64,000 nt of DNA from Chitinophaga dinghuensis (GCF_003259435.1 NZ_QLMA01000002.1:744001-808000), one strand, 5' to 3'; numbered from the stretch's first letter, positions 8,607 to 18,443 are shown. The notes: generated from the sequence alone by a model not told the origin. Made by a program: numbers and translations.

Positions 8607-9344
8607 CTATTGGGCTTCTCCATTCTTATGATTAGTGCCATTTTTACGTAAGGTTCCCATGATTTTCTCCATCATATCCAGTTGGGCTTGTTGTAATTCC
8701 AGCATATCCTGTTGCTGAGTGATAATCAGATGGTCAATTTTTTCATGAAGGATGCGTACTTCCAGCTCTGACTTCAGGTTGATCATATAGTCATTCTTGG
8801 CTCGTTGGCGATCCTTATCTTCCTGTCGGTTCTGACTCATCATAATCACCGGAGCCTGGAGGGCTGCCAGGCAGGAGAGTATCAGGTTGAGCAAAATGAA
8901 TGGATAGGGGTCAAAGCCTTTGTTGAAGAGGAACCACGCGTTCATAGCCATCCATACCAGGATGAATGCAATGAAAATGATGATGAAGGTCCAGCTGCCG
9001 CCAAAATCTGCTATTTTATCCGCCAATCGTTGTCCCAGTGTCAGAGGAACCTGTTCTGCATCATCTTCCAGTTTATCGGATAAAGTCTGGTCGTTTTTCA
9101 GGGTTTCCAATACCTGTCTTTCTACGATGCTCAATTCGCCCATCTCCTCTGAGAACAGTCGGTCGTAGAACAGATGCCGGTACTTAGAAAGCTCCGACAT
9201 AGAGAGATGACATCTGTGGTTAAATTCAGGATGCTCGCTCTTAATCATCTTCATAATGGATGGTCGAACGAGTTTAGCGCTTACTTTTTCGTTTGCGGGG
9301 AAAAGATTTCCAGAAACGTCACTTTTGAATGTCTCCATAATCAA
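8607..9344 (-). CDS. DUF1003 domain-containing membrane protein
   Basis: A 245-residue protein. The N-terminal half (about 1-110) is soluble and charged. Two membrane helices follow (F-I-I-I-F-I-A-F-I-L-V and Y-P-F-I-L-L-N-L-I-L-S) with the DUF1003 signature A-A-L-Q-A-P-V-I-M-M-S-Q-N-R-Q between them and a charged amphipathic tail. An alternative ATG lies two codons in (9338). DUF1003 proteins are widespread and of unknown function. It is divergent from the 9531 gene and shows no operon partner. Confidence 0.9.
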   Translation of the reverse strand: MIMETFKSDVSGNLFPANEKVSAKLVRPSIMKMIKSEHPEFNHRCHLSMSELSKYRHLFYDRLFSEEMGELSIVERQVLETLKNDQTLSDKLEDDAEQVPLTLGQRLADKIADFGGSWTFIIIFIAFILVWMAMNAWFLFNKGFDPYPFILLNLILSCLAALQAPVIMMSQNRQEDKDRQRAKNDYMINLKSELEVRILHEKIDHLIITQQQDMLELQQAQLDMMEKIMGTLRKNGTNHKNGEAQ

Positions 9345-9493
9345 TTGTTATTTAACACTTAATGGCATTCCGTTGTTATGGTTAAAGTATGATTTTCCTG
9401 GGTTAGATTATAAAGATATAGGAAAATCATATTTATTTGTGGTTAAAAGCTAATCGTTAACAGCAACAATCACGCTAAGATTTAAATTGGTTG

Positions 9494-9501
9494 TAAATTT
9501 G
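9494..9501 (+). promoter_or_regulatory. Promoter -7 element of the clan CD-like gene
   Basis: TAAATTTG matches TAnnTTTG exactly and ends 29 bp before the ATG at 9531. No clear -33 box is visible. Confidence 0.5.
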
Positions 9502-9530
9502 CTGATAGGAAGGCTGAAAAGGAAAAAATA

Positions 9531-11729
9531 ATGAGGAAAGTTTTAATCATGTTCTTGCTGGCTGTTTGTTCAAGCAGCTGGGTGCACGCACAGAGCAGTC
9601 ATTTGCAGATCCCTATCTCCAGACAGGGATTTCATGATAATATCGATAAGGAACAGGCTATGGCGGCCAAGTTCGACGGTAAAGCCGACGGACTGGTACA
9701 TGTCTCCGATGACCAGACAATTAACCTCCAGGTAACGAATGCCTTGATTAAAGAGGTGGATGATATGCAGGTAGAAATTGAAAGAGACAGTTCCCTGGAT
9801 CATCGCCTGAAGGTAAAGTACCTGACTGGCCTGTATGTGGTGTTGAAGGACTATAATTTTAAAAGAAGTCATCATCTCCTGGAACCAGAAGAAGCCCCAT
9901 CCATTATTCATGCATATCACAACATGATGCGGGCTGATATTAAAGGCAAGAGCGTTGCTCCTTATATTCAGGGTCTGTCATATGAAGGCACTTTAAAGCT
10001 CATTGAAGTCTTCAAAGACAATCCTGGTTATGATGATGCAAGAGGGATCGTATTTGGTAAATATGCTTTCAATCACCTCGAAGATATTATGCCTAAACTA
10101 AGTCAGTACCTGGATTATCCTGGTACCGATTCTATTGTGGCAGCAGTGGCTCGTAAATACCCTAACCAGGTATTGACTTATGCCACTTCTTATACGCCGA
10201 TGGCCAGCGCTATTCGCAGGAATCCGGACCCAATTGTACAAACCATTGTACAGATTGGCCGTTCGAACCAGAGCACCCGTATTTTACCTTTCATTGATGA
10301 AATTCTGAATGGCACTACTACTTTAGAGAAACTGGAGAAAGTAACAGAAACCGATCGTTCCTATTATCGCCAGATGGTGAAATCCATGATTGCGATGCAG
10401 AAAATGAGAGCGGAAGGTAAAACGCCTATAGGTCTGAAAGCCATGATGGAGAATATGCAGGCCAAATCGCTGCTATATATCCGCGAAGTGAATGATCTGC
10501 ATGAAGAACCGGCACCGGTACGCTTCAAGATTGTAAATGACTTTACGCCGGAAGAACTGTACTATCTGATCGTAAATGGTCAGGAAGAACTCTATACTTC
10601 CAGTTATACCAACCATAACAACGCCGGTTTATACGACCAGATGATGGCCCGTATGAAGCCTCCGCGTGGGGATAGTTTACTCATGATGGTGAATTTCGAC
10701 CGTTTCAAGAAGTTCATCGCAATGGCAGCAGGTTTCAATACGCTGGACAACTTCCTCAAGTCTATGGCGCCAGAGAACTCCAACTATCTGATGCAGAAAT
10801 ATGTACAGAACCTGGAGAAAACCGAAGACCTGGAAGACGCAGTAGATGTGGCCAACTCTTTTGGTAGTATCCGCGATCCTAAACTGCTGGACTTCCTCCG
10901 TGCAGAGGTGCGTAAGAATCTGGCTTATGTTAAAAAACATGACGACCGCAGAGGAACTGTTATCTACCAGCTGTTAAGCAGTCTGTTTGAAACAGAATCT
11001 GTCAACGAGAACGATTCTTCCAAAGCCACTGATATGGCTGCCAAATTCTCGTTACCTCCGATTAACTACGTAGCTTATAATAGCCTCGAAAGCGATAGCG
11101 GCCGTGTCTACCAACAGGTATTCTTCTATGGCGACAAAGACGGACAGGAATCTTTCGCCAGCTTCATGACCAACTTCCCTGCAGGAGAATGGAAAGTGCA
11201 GAAAAATAAATATTGGGCACAAATCAGTTCACTGAAAGGTAAACCGACCACTATATTTGCAAATCTGCCGGTGGATGAACCGGCTGATAAAGAAGCCATC
11301 GCAAAATTGTCCGATTATCTGGATGAAAATGACATACATCCTAGTATCTTTATACACCGTGGACACAGTTACCATGTGAACACTACCCTGGAGAACCTGC
11401 AGAGTTCTGCAAAAATTGTGATCCTGGGTTCCTGCGGCGGTTATCATAACCTGGCAGTGGTGTTGGAAAAAGCGCCGGAAGCGCATATCATTTCATCCAA
11501 ACAGGTAGGTACCCGTTTTGTGAATGAACCAATTATCCGTAGCCTGGAAGATGTGATCAGAAGCGGCAAAAATGTAGACTGGGTGATTATGTGGGCGCAG
11601 TTAGCCAAGAAATTTGCAGGAGATGCCCGTAACAAAGAATTATTTAGCGATTACGTACCTCCTCATAAAAACCTGGGAGCGATCTTCATTAAAGCTTACA
11701 GGCAGATCATGAAAGACGAAAAGAAATAA
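9531..11729 (+). CDS. Secreted protein with clan CD (separase/CHAT-like) C-terminal domain
   Basis: A 732-residue protein with a signal peptide (M-R-K-V-L-I-M-F-L-L, cleavage after V-H-A). Residues 40-520 look mostly alpha-helical and match no family I recognise. Residues 530-732 alternate strands and helices and contain S-I-F-I-H-R-G-H-S-Y (His609, His612) and K-I-V-I-L-G-S-C-G-G-Y (Cys635): a strand ending in His-x-Gly and a strand ending in Gly-Ser-Cys-Gly. That is the arrangement of the catalytic His/Cys dyad in clan CD peptidases such as separase, CHAT proteins and gingipains. The 26-residue His-to-Cys spacing equals that of separase. The peptidase activity is inferred. It is followed 22 bp later by an ABC exporter gene, possibly co-transcribed. 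Confidence 0.8.
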   Translation: MRKVLIMFLLAVCSSSWVHAQSSHLQIPISRQGFHDNIDKEQAMAAKFDGKADGLVHVSDDQTINLQVTNALIKEVDDMQVEIERDSSLDHRLKVKYLTGLYVVLKDYNFKRSHHLLEPEEAPSIIHAYHNMMRADIKGKSVAPYIQGLSYEGTLKLIEVFKDNPGYDDARGIVFGKYAFNHLEDIMPKLSQYLDYPGTDSIVAAVARKYPNQVLTYATSYTPMASAIRRNPDPIVQTIVQIGRSNQSTRILPFIDEILNGTTTLEKLEKVTETDRSYYRQMVKSMIAMQKMRAEGKTPIGLKAMMENMQAKSLLYIREVNDLHEEPAPVRFKIVNDFTPEELYYLIVNGQEELYTSSYTNHNNAGLYDQMMARMKPPRGDSLLMMVNFDRFKKFIAMAAGFNTLDNFLKSMAPENSNYLMQKYVQNLEKTEDLEDAVDVANSFGSIRDPKLLDFLRAEVRKNLAYVKKHDDRRGTVIYQLLSSLFETESVNENDSSKATDMAAKFSLPPINYVAYNSLESDSGRVYQQVFFYGDKDGQESFASFMTNFPAGEWKVQKNKYWAQISSLKGKPTTIFANLPVDEPADKEAIAKLSDYLDENDIHPSIFIHRGHSYHVNTTLENLQSSAKIVILGSCGGYHNLAVVLEKAPEAHIISSKQVGTRFVNEPIIRSLEDVIRSGKNVDWVIMWAQLAKKFAGDARNKELFSDYVPPHKNLGAIFIKAYRQIMKDEKK

Positions 11730-11751
11730 TAGCAAAAACATCAGAACGATC

Positions 11752-13515
11752 GTGGAAAATCTGGCAGTAAAGAAAGTATTCGATTTTAGTTTATTGAGAC
11801 GTATCTTCTCATTTGCTGCACCGTATAAGCGGTCCTTCTATGTTTCTATGTTTCTGACAGTGGTGTTGGCGGTCATCTCGCCGCTGCGCCCTTACCTGAT
11901 CCAGGTAACAGTTGACAAATACATCGCTAACCAGCTAACACGCATGCTGGTAACGGTAACAATTATACAGATAGCCTTACTACTGTTGGAAACGGTAGTA
12001 AGGTTTTTCTTTTCCTACCTGACCAACTGGCTGGGACAGTCAGTAGTAAAGGATCTGAGAGTAACGGTTTATAAGAAAATCGTACATCTGAACCTCGCCT
12101 TCTTCGATAAAACCCCGATTGGTACCCTTACTACCCGTACCATCAATGATATTGAGGCGATTAATGATGTGTTCTCTGAAGGGATTATCAGTATAGTGGC
12201 AGACTTACTGATGATCATTGCCATTTTGGTGGTGATGTTTATGGAAGACTGGCGTCTTACGTTAGTCAGTTTATCTCCTTTCCCTATCCTGATTATAGCT
12301 ACTTACATTTTTAAAGAGAGTGTGAATAAGTCTTTTTACCGGGTGCGTAATGCCGTATCTGCGCTGAATGCGTTTGTGCAGGAGCATATTACCGGTATGG
12401 TGGTGGTGCAGGCATTTACTGCCGAAAAGAGAGAGCAGGCGCGTTTCCGCCAGATCAATAAAGATCACCGGGATGCGAATATTGATGCCATTTTCGCTTA
12501 TTCAGTGTTTTTTCCTGTGGTGGAAATTATCCTGGCGATATCGTTGGGATTGATGGTGTGGTGGGGCGCCAACAAAGTATTGAATTATGAAGTAACCCAG
12601 GGGGTGATGATTGCTTTTATCATGTACCTCAACATGTTATTCCGTCCGTTGCGTATGCTGGCGGATAAGTTCAATACCCTGCAAATGGGGATGGTAGCCA
12701 GTGAACGTGTGTTCAAAATCCTTGATAATGAGGATTATATCCCTGACCATGGTAAGGAAACCGGGAAAGATATGAAGGGGGCTATCTCATTTGATCATGT
12801 TTCGTTTGCCTATGTGGATGATCGCTATGTGCTGAAGGATATCACTTTCGATGCAAAACCCGGCGATACAGTAGCAATTGTGGGGCATACGGGCTCTGGT
12901 AAAACTACGATTATCAGCATTTTAAATCGATTATATGAGATTCAGCAGGGCAGTATCAAGATAGATGGAGTGGCATTACCGGATTACTCATTGCATGCGT
13001 TGAGGAGTAGGATAGGGGTGGTGCTGCAGGATGTGTTCCTGTTTGCCGGATCGATTTACGATAATATCACCTTGCATAACAGCGCGATTAGTAGGGAGGA
13101 GGTGATATCTGCCTCAAAACTCATTGGTATTCATGATTTTATTATGCAGTTGCCTGGGAATTATGATTACCAGGTAATGGAAAGGGGAAGTACTTTGTCG
13201 TTAGGGCAGCGTCAGTTGATTTCATTTGTGCGGGCGTTGTTGTATAATCCGGCCATTCTGATTTTGGATGAAGCGACCTCTTCTGTGGATACGGAGTCGG
13301 AGATGCTGATTCAGCATGCTATTGATAAGTTGATAGCGGACAGAACGTCTATCATTATTGCCCACAGGTTGTCTACGATTAGCAAGGCGGATAAGATTAT
13401 TGTGTTGGATAAGGGAGAGATTAAGGAGATGGGTAGTCATGAAGAATTGTTGAAGTTGGAAGGCTTTTATTACAAGCTGCATAGTATGCAATTTAACGCC
13501 TCGGCGGCGGGTTAA
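11752..13515 (+). CDS. ABC exporter, fused permease and ATPase (MsbA/ABCB type)
   Basis: A 587-residue half-transporter with GTG as the likely start, since no ATG precedes the conserved region. Six membrane helices fill about residues 15-325. The nucleotide-binding domain has Walker A G-H-T-G-S-G-K-T-T (378-386), signature L-S-L-G-Q (about 482-486) and Walker B I-L-I-L-D-E-A-T-S, with an A-H-R-L-S switch His. Such homodimers export lipids, peptides or drugs. The substrate is unknown. The preceding secreted protein may be co-transcribed, but a functional link is not established. Confidence 0.92.
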   Translation: MENLAVKKVFDFSLLRRIFSFAAPYKRSFYVSMFLTVVLAVISPLRPYLIQVTVDKYIANQLTRMLVTVTIIQIALLLLETVVRFFFSYLTNWLGQSVVKDLRVTVYKKIVHLNLAFFDKTPIGTLTTRTINDIEAINDVFSEGIISIVADLLMIIAILVVMFMEDWRLTLVSLSPFPILIIATYIFKESVNKSFYRVRNAVSALNAFVQEHITGMVVVQAFTAEKREQARFRQINKDHRDANIDAIFAYSVFFPVVEIILAISLGLMVWWGANKVLNYEVTQGVMIAFIMYLNMLFRPLRMLADKFNTLQMGMVASERVFKILDNEDYIPDHGKETGKDMKGAISFDHVSFAYVDDRYVLKDITFDAKPGDTVAIVGHTGSGKTTIISILNRLYEIQQGSIKIDGVALPDYSLHALRSRIGVVLQDVFLFAGSIYDNITLHNSAISREEVISASKLIGIHDFIMQLPGNYDYQVMERGSTLSLGQRQLISFVRALLYNPAILILDEATSSVDTESEMLIQHAIDKLIADRTSIIIAHRLSTISKADKIIVLDKGEIKEMGSHEELLKLEGFYYKLHSMQFNASAAG

Positions 13516-13686
13516 TACATGGTGAAAAAATAAATATAACTTTTTACGAATAAGATGCTCCAAAAACGGTGGTAATCGCTCTAAAAAATGCAATAGGATT
13601 TAAGTTATAATCCTCTGAGCGTCAACTACATTATAATATACCCTCCTTTTTTTTCATTATCGCTGAATTTTTGAGATAAAAACGTT

Positions 13687-13694
13687 TATCTTTG
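13687..13694 (+). promoter_or_regulatory. Promoter -7 element of the atp operon
   Basis: TATCTTTG matches TAnnTTTG and ends 19 bp before the atpB start at 13714. The 198-bp gap after the ABC gene holds a T-rich stretch around 13647-13654 but no gene. Confidence 0.55.
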
Positions 13695-13713
13695 CGCAAA
13701 ATTTCAGAAAACG

Positions 13714-14889
13714 GTGATTTCATTCAGTCGGTTCAAACATAGTATGGTAGCACTTGTGATGGCCTTAGTCCTTCACAGTTTTGGTAATTCTGCTTATGCA
13801 GCGGTAAACAACGAGGGCGGCGAGGCTGCGGCTCATGCTACCGAAGCGCATAAAGAGGCTAAAAAGGGCTTCGATGCAAAAGAAGTAATTCTTGGACACG
13901 TAAAGGATGCCCATGACTGGCACATTATGGATTGGGGTGAGCATCCGATAAGTATTCCACTGCCTGTGATTATTTATAATCCTGCGCGTGGAACATCTGC
14001 GTTTATGTCTTCTGCTTTCGAGCATGGTCATGCTGTAAAGGATGGCTATATGATCGTAACGGAGCATTACCGTGAAGAGAAAGGTCTGGCTCAGGCTAAA
14101 TATCCTACTGGAACTATCATTGCGGTAGATGGCCAGCAGAATCCTACAGGCGAGAAGATTTACGATCTTTCTATCACGAAGAACATCACTTACATGTTCA
14201 TTGCGTCTGTGCTGTTGGTTATCATGATGCTGAGTGTAGCGAAAGCTTACAAAACGCGTGGTAGCAAGCAAGCGCCTAAAGGTTTCCAGAGTTTGATGGA
14301 GCCGGTGATTATCTTTATGAGAGACGAAGTAGTGAAACCAAACATTCCTGGTAAAGCTGCTGACAAATACACTCCGTTTATTCTTACTATTTTCTTCTTT
14401 ATCCTCATCAATAACTTGATGGGACTGTTGCCAGGTTCTGCCAACGTAACTGGTAACATTGCTGTAACTGGCGCATTGGCTATTATTAGCTTCATTGCGA
14501 TCCTGATCAGCACCAACAAGCATTTCTGGGGTCACATCTTCAATCCTCCAGTACCGGGTGGCGTTAAAATCATCCTGGCGCCGGTAGAGCTGATTGGTGT
14601 GTTCACTAAGCCTGTGTCACTGGCTATCCGACTGTTCGCCAACATTCTGGCAGGTCACATTATCATTCTGAGTATCATTTCCCTGGTATTTATATTCGGC
14701 GGTCTGAACAAGGCAGCTGGTTATGGCTTCCTGCCAATCACCATCGTTTTCAACATCGTAATGATGATGCTGGAAGTACTGGTGGCCTTTATCCAGGCGT
14801 TCATCTTCGCTACGCTGACTGCAGTATTTATTGGTCAGGCGATGGAAGGTGCTCATGATCACGATGATGCACACGCTGCACATCACTAA
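13714..14889 (+). CDS. atpB: F0F1 ATP synthase subunit a
   Basis: A 391-residue subunit a, longer than the roughly 270 of E. coli, as is common in Bacteroidota. The likely GTG start gives an N-terminal hydrophobic signal-like segment (S-M-V-A-L-V-M-A-L-V) followed by a hydrophilic Glu/His-rich stretch; an ATG at 13744 is an alternative. The core helices include the essential Arg in L-A-I-R-L-F-A-N and G-H-I. The C-terminus is His/Asp-rich (H-D-H-D-D-A-H). Subunit a forms the proton half-channels against the c-ring. It heads atpB-E-F-H-A. Confidence 0.95.
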   Translation: MISFSRFKHSMVALVMALVLHSFGNSAYAAVNNEGGEAAAHATEAHKEAKKGFDAKEVILGHVKDAHDWHIMDWGEHPISIPLPVIIYNPARGTSAFMSSAFEHGHAVKDGYMIVTEHYREEKGLAQAKYPTGTIIAVDGQQNPTGEKIYDLSITKNITYMFIASVLLVIMMLSVAKAYKTRGSKQAPKGFQSLMEPVIIFMRDEVVKPNIPGKAADKYTPFILTIFFFILINNLMGLLPGSANVTGNIAVTGALAIISFIAILISTNKHFWGHIFNPPVPGGVKIILAPVELIGVFTKPVSLAIRLFANILAGHIIILSIISLVFIFGGLNKAAGYGFLPITIVFNIVMMMLEVLVAFIQAFIFATLTAVFIGQAMEGAHDHDDAHAAHH

Positions 14890-14893
14890 TTAA

Positions 14894-15199
<306 letters not shown>

Positions 15200-15210
15200 G
15201 CCAAACTCTT

Positions 15211-15245
15211 TACTGCATCTGGAGCACAGGGCAAAGGATGCAGTA
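15211..15245 (+). other. Stem-loop in atpE-atpF spacer
   Basis: Perfect 9-bp arms (15211-15219 and 15237-15245) enclose a 17-base loop just after the atpE stop. There is no T-tract, so it is unlikely to be a full terminator. It could protect the 3' end of a processed atpE message, which must be made in excess, but that is an inference. Confidence 0.5.
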
Positions 15246-15281
15246 ATCTTTCCAATCAAAAACTAATTAAATCCTCGTAAT

Positions 15282-15776
15282 ATGGATCTGTTGATACCAG
15301 CAGCTGGCTTATTTATTATCTCTTTAGTCATCTTCCTGATTGTATTCGTTATCCTGAAGAAATTTGCATGGACTCCGATCCTGTCTGTTCTGAAGGAAAG
15401 AGAAACTTCCATCGCTGACTCTATCGCTTCTGCTGAAAGAGTAAAAGATGAAATGGCGCAGATGAAAGCAGAGCACGAACATGTGCTGGCTGAAGCAAAA
15501 GCTGAAAGAAGCAAAATCCTGAAAGAAGCTAAAGACGCAAAAGATCAGATCATCGGCGAAGCTAAAGCGCAAGCGCAGGCAGAAGCTAAAAAGATCATCT
15601 CTGAAGCTTACACCGCTATCGAAAACCAGAAAATGGCTGCGTTAACGGATGTAAAAAACCAGGTAGGTAACCTCGTTATCGAAGTAGCTGAGAAGGTACT
15701 GAGAAAAGAACTGTCTGATAAATCAGCACAGGAAGGTTATGTAAAACAACTGGCACAGGAAATCAAACTGAATTAA
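15282..15776 (+). CDS. atpF: F0F1 ATP synthase subunit b
   Basis: A 164-residue peripheral-stalk subunit. One N-terminal membrane helix (about residues 5-27, L-F-I-I-S-L-V-I-F-L-I-V-F) is followed by the conserved W-T-P-I and a long charged Ala/Lys/Glu-rich coiled coil to the end (A-E-A-K-A-E-R-S-K). It links subunit a to the delta/alpha head and sits between atpE and atpH. Length is typical for bacterial b. Confidence 0.95.
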   Translation: MDLLIPAAGLFIISLVIFLIVFVILKKFAWTPILSVLKERETSIADSIASAERVKDEMAQMKAEHEHVLAEAKAERSKILKEAKDAKDQIIGEAKAQAQAEAKKIISEAYTAIENQKMAALTDVKNQVGNLVIEVAEKVLRKELSDKSAQEGYVKQLAQEIKLN

Positions 15777-15830
15777 TCTGACTCTACACCGGCTGTAACA
15801 AGTTGGTGAAAAGCTAAAGCGATAAGCAAT

Positions 15831-16388
15831 ATGCAGAATCCCCGTTTAGCATCCCGATATGCAAAATCATTGATAGACCTGGTTCTCGAAAAGAACCAAC
15901 TGGAAGAAGTGCATACCGATATGCTGTTTTTACAACAGGTGATGAAATCAAACCGCGACGTGGTACTGCTGCTCAAAAGCCCGATCATCAAGGCTGATGC
16001 TAAGCAGAAGATCCTCGACGCCGTTCTGAATGGCCGTGTTAATTCCACTACACAGCTGTTCATCAAATTACTGGTAAGCAAAGGCCGTGAAAGTTTCCTG
16101 CCTGAGATTGCCGTGGAATTTGGCAAACAGTATAATGTGATCAAAAACATTAGAACTGTTAACCTTACTACCGCAGTTCCTATGGAACAAGCTACTCTGG
16201 ACATGATCCAACAGAAAGTGGCGGTAGGTAACCAGCAAGTGAAACTGGAAGCAAAGGTAAATCCTGAGCTGATCGGTGGATTTGTACTGGAAACTGGGGA
16301 TCAGTTGTACGATGCTTCCGTTCAGAATGAACTGAAAAATCTGAAACAACAATTCAATAAGAATATCTACGTATCTGAGATACGTTAA
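15831..16388 (+). CDS. atpH: F0F1 ATP synthase subunit delta
   Basis: A 185-residue peripheral-stalk subunit. The N-terminal helical bundle starts A-S-R-Y-A-K-S-L-I-D-L, and the C-terminal part carries the family signature N-P-E-L-I-G-G-F-V-L. It joins subunit b to the alpha3beta3 head. Its place between atpF and atpA matches the usual order. Confidence 0.95.
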   Translation: MQNPRLASRYAKSLIDLVLEKNQLEEVHTDMLFLQQVMKSNRDVVLLLKSPIIKADAKQKILDAVLNGRVNSTTQLFIKLLVSKGRESFLPEIAVEFGKQYNVIKNIRTVNLTTAVPMEQATLDMIQQKVAVGNQQVKLEAKVNPELIGGFVLETGDQLYDASVQNELKNLKQQFNKNIYVSEIR

Positions 16389-16423
16389 AAATACAGCAGC
16401 CGCTGCGTACACGCAAAGCTGTT

Positions 16424-16457
16424 GTCGTTACTTTAATTTACTCTAACGACTCTTTTT
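16424..16457 (+). other. Weak terminator-like hairpin between atpH and atpA
   Basis: Seven-base arms (16424-16430, 16444-16450) around a 13-base AT-rich loop are followed directly by TCTTTTT. It could act as a partial terminator tuning atpA level, but the stem is short. Confidence 0.3.
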
Positions 16458-16470
16458 AAAAATCATAATT

Positions 16471-18048
16471 ATGGTTGGTATTAAACCTGATGAAATTTCG
16501 GCGATATTACGCCAGCAGTTAAGCAACTTCAATGCTGACGCCAGCCTGGAAGAGGTAGGTACAGTATTGCAGGTGGGTGATGGTATCGCCCGCATTTACG
16601 GTTTGGGTAACGTTGGTTACGGTGAACTGGTTGAGTTCAGCAATGGCGTTAGAGCAATTGCACTGAACCTGGAAGAAGATAACGTAGGTGTGGTATTGAT
16701 GGGTGAATCAGCAGGCATTAAAGAAGGTGATAAAGTACGCCGTACTAAACAAATCGCATCTATCAACGTAGGTGAAGGTATGGTTGGTCGTGTTGTAAAT
16801 ACACTGGGTGAACCAATCGATGGTAAAGGCCCAATCACTGGTGAACTGTACGAAATGCCACTGGAGCGTAAAGCACCGGGCGTTCTGTTCCGTGAGCCAG
16901 TAAAAGAACCACTGCAAACAGGTGTTAAAGCGATCGACGCTATGATCCCTGTAGGTCGTGGTCAACGTGAGTTGGTTATCGGTGACCGTCAGACAGGTAA
17001 AACTGCTATCTGTATCGATACCATCATCAATCAGAAAGAATTCTACGAAGCTGGTAAGCCAGTATATTGCATTTACGTAGCTATCGGTCAGAAAGCTTCT
17101 ACCGTTGCTGGCGTAATGAAAACTTTACAAGAAGCAGGCGCAATGGCTTACACCATTATCGTAGCTGCAAACGCTTCTGATCCTGCTCCACTGCAGTTCT
17201 ACGCTCCATTTGCTGGTGCTGCTATTGGTGAGTTCTTCCGTGATAGCGGTCGTCCTGCACTGATCGTTTATGATGATCTGTCTAAACAGGCTGTTGCTTA
17301 CCGTGAGGTGTCCCTGCTGCTGAAACGCCCTCCAGGTCGTGAAGCTTACCCAGGTGACGTATTCTACCTGCATAGCCGTTTGCTCGAGCGTGCTGCGAAA
17401 ATCATCAACAAAGATGAGATCGCTCGCCAGATGAACGATCTGCCAGAATCTATCAAACACCTGGTTAAAGGTGGCGGTTCCCTGACAGCATTGCCTATCA
17501 TCGAAACACAAGCTTCTGACGTATCTGCTTACATCCCTACCAACGTAATCTCCATCACCGATGGTCAGATCTTCCTGGAAGGTAACCTGTTCAACGCCGG
17601 TATCCGTCCTGCGATCAACGTAGGTATCTCTGTAAGCCGTGTGGGTGGTAACGCTCAGATCAAATCCATGAAGAAAGTATCCGGTACCCTGAAACTGGAC
17701 CAGGCACAATATCGTGAGATGGAAGCCTTCTCCAAATTCGGTGGTGACCTCGATGCTGCTACCAAAGCCGTTATCGACAAAGGTCAGCGTAACGTGGAAA
17801 TCCTGAAACAGCCTCAGTTCTCTCCACTGTCAGTGGAAAAACAAGTAGCTATCATCTACCTGGGTACCAACGGTCTGCTGCGTGAAGTTCCTGTTAAACA
17901 AGTGAAAGCATTCGAAGAAGCTTTCCATAACGAAATGGAAGTTCGCCTGCCAGATGTTCTCGCCGAATTCAAAAAAGGTAATCTGCCTGAAGACGGTCTG
18001 AAGAAAATGGTTGCTCTGGCAAATGAACTGAAAGCTAGATTTGTATAA
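16471..18048 (+). CDS. atpA: F0F1 ATP synthase subunit alpha
   Basis: A 525-residue alpha subunit, slightly longer than the E. coli protein (513). The Walker A G-D-R-Q-T-G-K-T lies at residues 171-178, with [12 protein letters not shown] and the Arg-finger region [11 protein letters not shown] type (here [10 protein letters not shown]). It forms the non-catalytic nucleotide sites of the head. It is the last gene of this cluster: a terminator follows 24 bp later and no atpG follows, unlike the common atpA-atpG order. Confidence 0.97.
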   Translation: MVGIKPDEISAILRQQLSNFNADASLEEVGTVLQVGDGIARIYGLGNVGYGELVEFSNGVRAIALNLEEDNVGVVLMGESAGIKEGDKVRRTKQIASINVGEGMVGRVVNTLGEPIDGKGPITGELYEMPLERKAPGVLFREPVKEPLQTGVKAIDAMIPVGRGQRELVIGDRQTGKTAICIDTIINQKEFYEAGKPVYCIYVAIGQKASTVAGVMKTLQEAGAMAYTIIVAANASDPAPLQFYAPFAGAAIGEFFRDSGRPALIVYDDLSKQAVAYREVSLLLKRPPGREAYPGDVFYLHSRLLERAAKIINKDEIARQMNDLPESIKHLVKGGGSLTALPIIETQASDVSAYIPTNVISITDGQIFLEGNLFNAGIRPAINVGISVSRVGGNAQIKSMKKVSGTLKLDQAQYREMEAFSKFGGDLDAATKAVIDKGQRNVEILKQPQFSPLSVEKQVAIIYLGTNGLLREVPVKQVKAFEEAFHNEMEVRLPDVLAEFKKGNLPEDGLKKMVALANELKARFV

Positions 18049-18071
18049 TCTTACTCAGTAATATTTTAAAA

Positions 18072-18099
18072 GGCCCTCCGCTTAGCGGAGGGCCTTTTT
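18072..18099 (+). terminator. Terminator of the atp operon
   Basis: A GC-rich 10-bp stem with a TTA loop (18072-18094) is followed by TTTTT. It lies 24 bp after the atpA stop. The rest of the gap to 18466 holds the palindrome and promoter listed next and no recognisable gene. Confidence 0.9.
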
Positions 18100-18367
18100 G
18101 TTTATCAACCCATTCCATTCCGTACCTATTCTCACATTGCCAGCCTCAATGATTTATGTTACCAGCCTATTTTTTATATCTGAGTGGCCCACATTACTAA
18201 GGGTTACCGTTAAATGTGCAGTAGCGAACTTATAAAGGCTGGATAGTATTACTCCGATAAATGGAATTTTCGCCGGTATCGGTATTGCTTTTTTGCCGGT
18301 ATTATCATGTTACCGGGAGATGACATTCGCTCGTAAATGCTTGGTGGTACAAGGGTTATCGGTAAAA

Positions 18368-18408
18368 CGCCTGGTATACTCGGTCAAATTGACCGAATAT
18401 ACCAGGCG
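18368..18408. repeat. 41-bp palindrome upstream of the TonB receptor promoter
   Basis: Twenty-base arms (18368-18387 and 18389-18408) match with one mismatch around a single central base. It ends four bases before the -33 box of the promoter. It could be an operator for a dimeric regulator, or a transcriptional hairpin given the following TTCTTTT. Confidence 0.7.
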
Positions 18409-18412
18409 TTCT

Positions 18413-18443
18413 TTTGCAGTAGTGGAAAACCGCTCTAATTTTG
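18413..18443 (+). promoter_or_regulatory. Full promoter of the TonB receptor gene
   Basis: TTTG at 18413-18416, 19 bp spacing, then TAATTTTG at 18436-18443: both the -33 and -7 boxes of the Bacteroidota sigma-ABfr consensus. It puts the transcript start shortly before 18467 and rules out the longer in-frame start at 18293. Confidence 0.75.
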
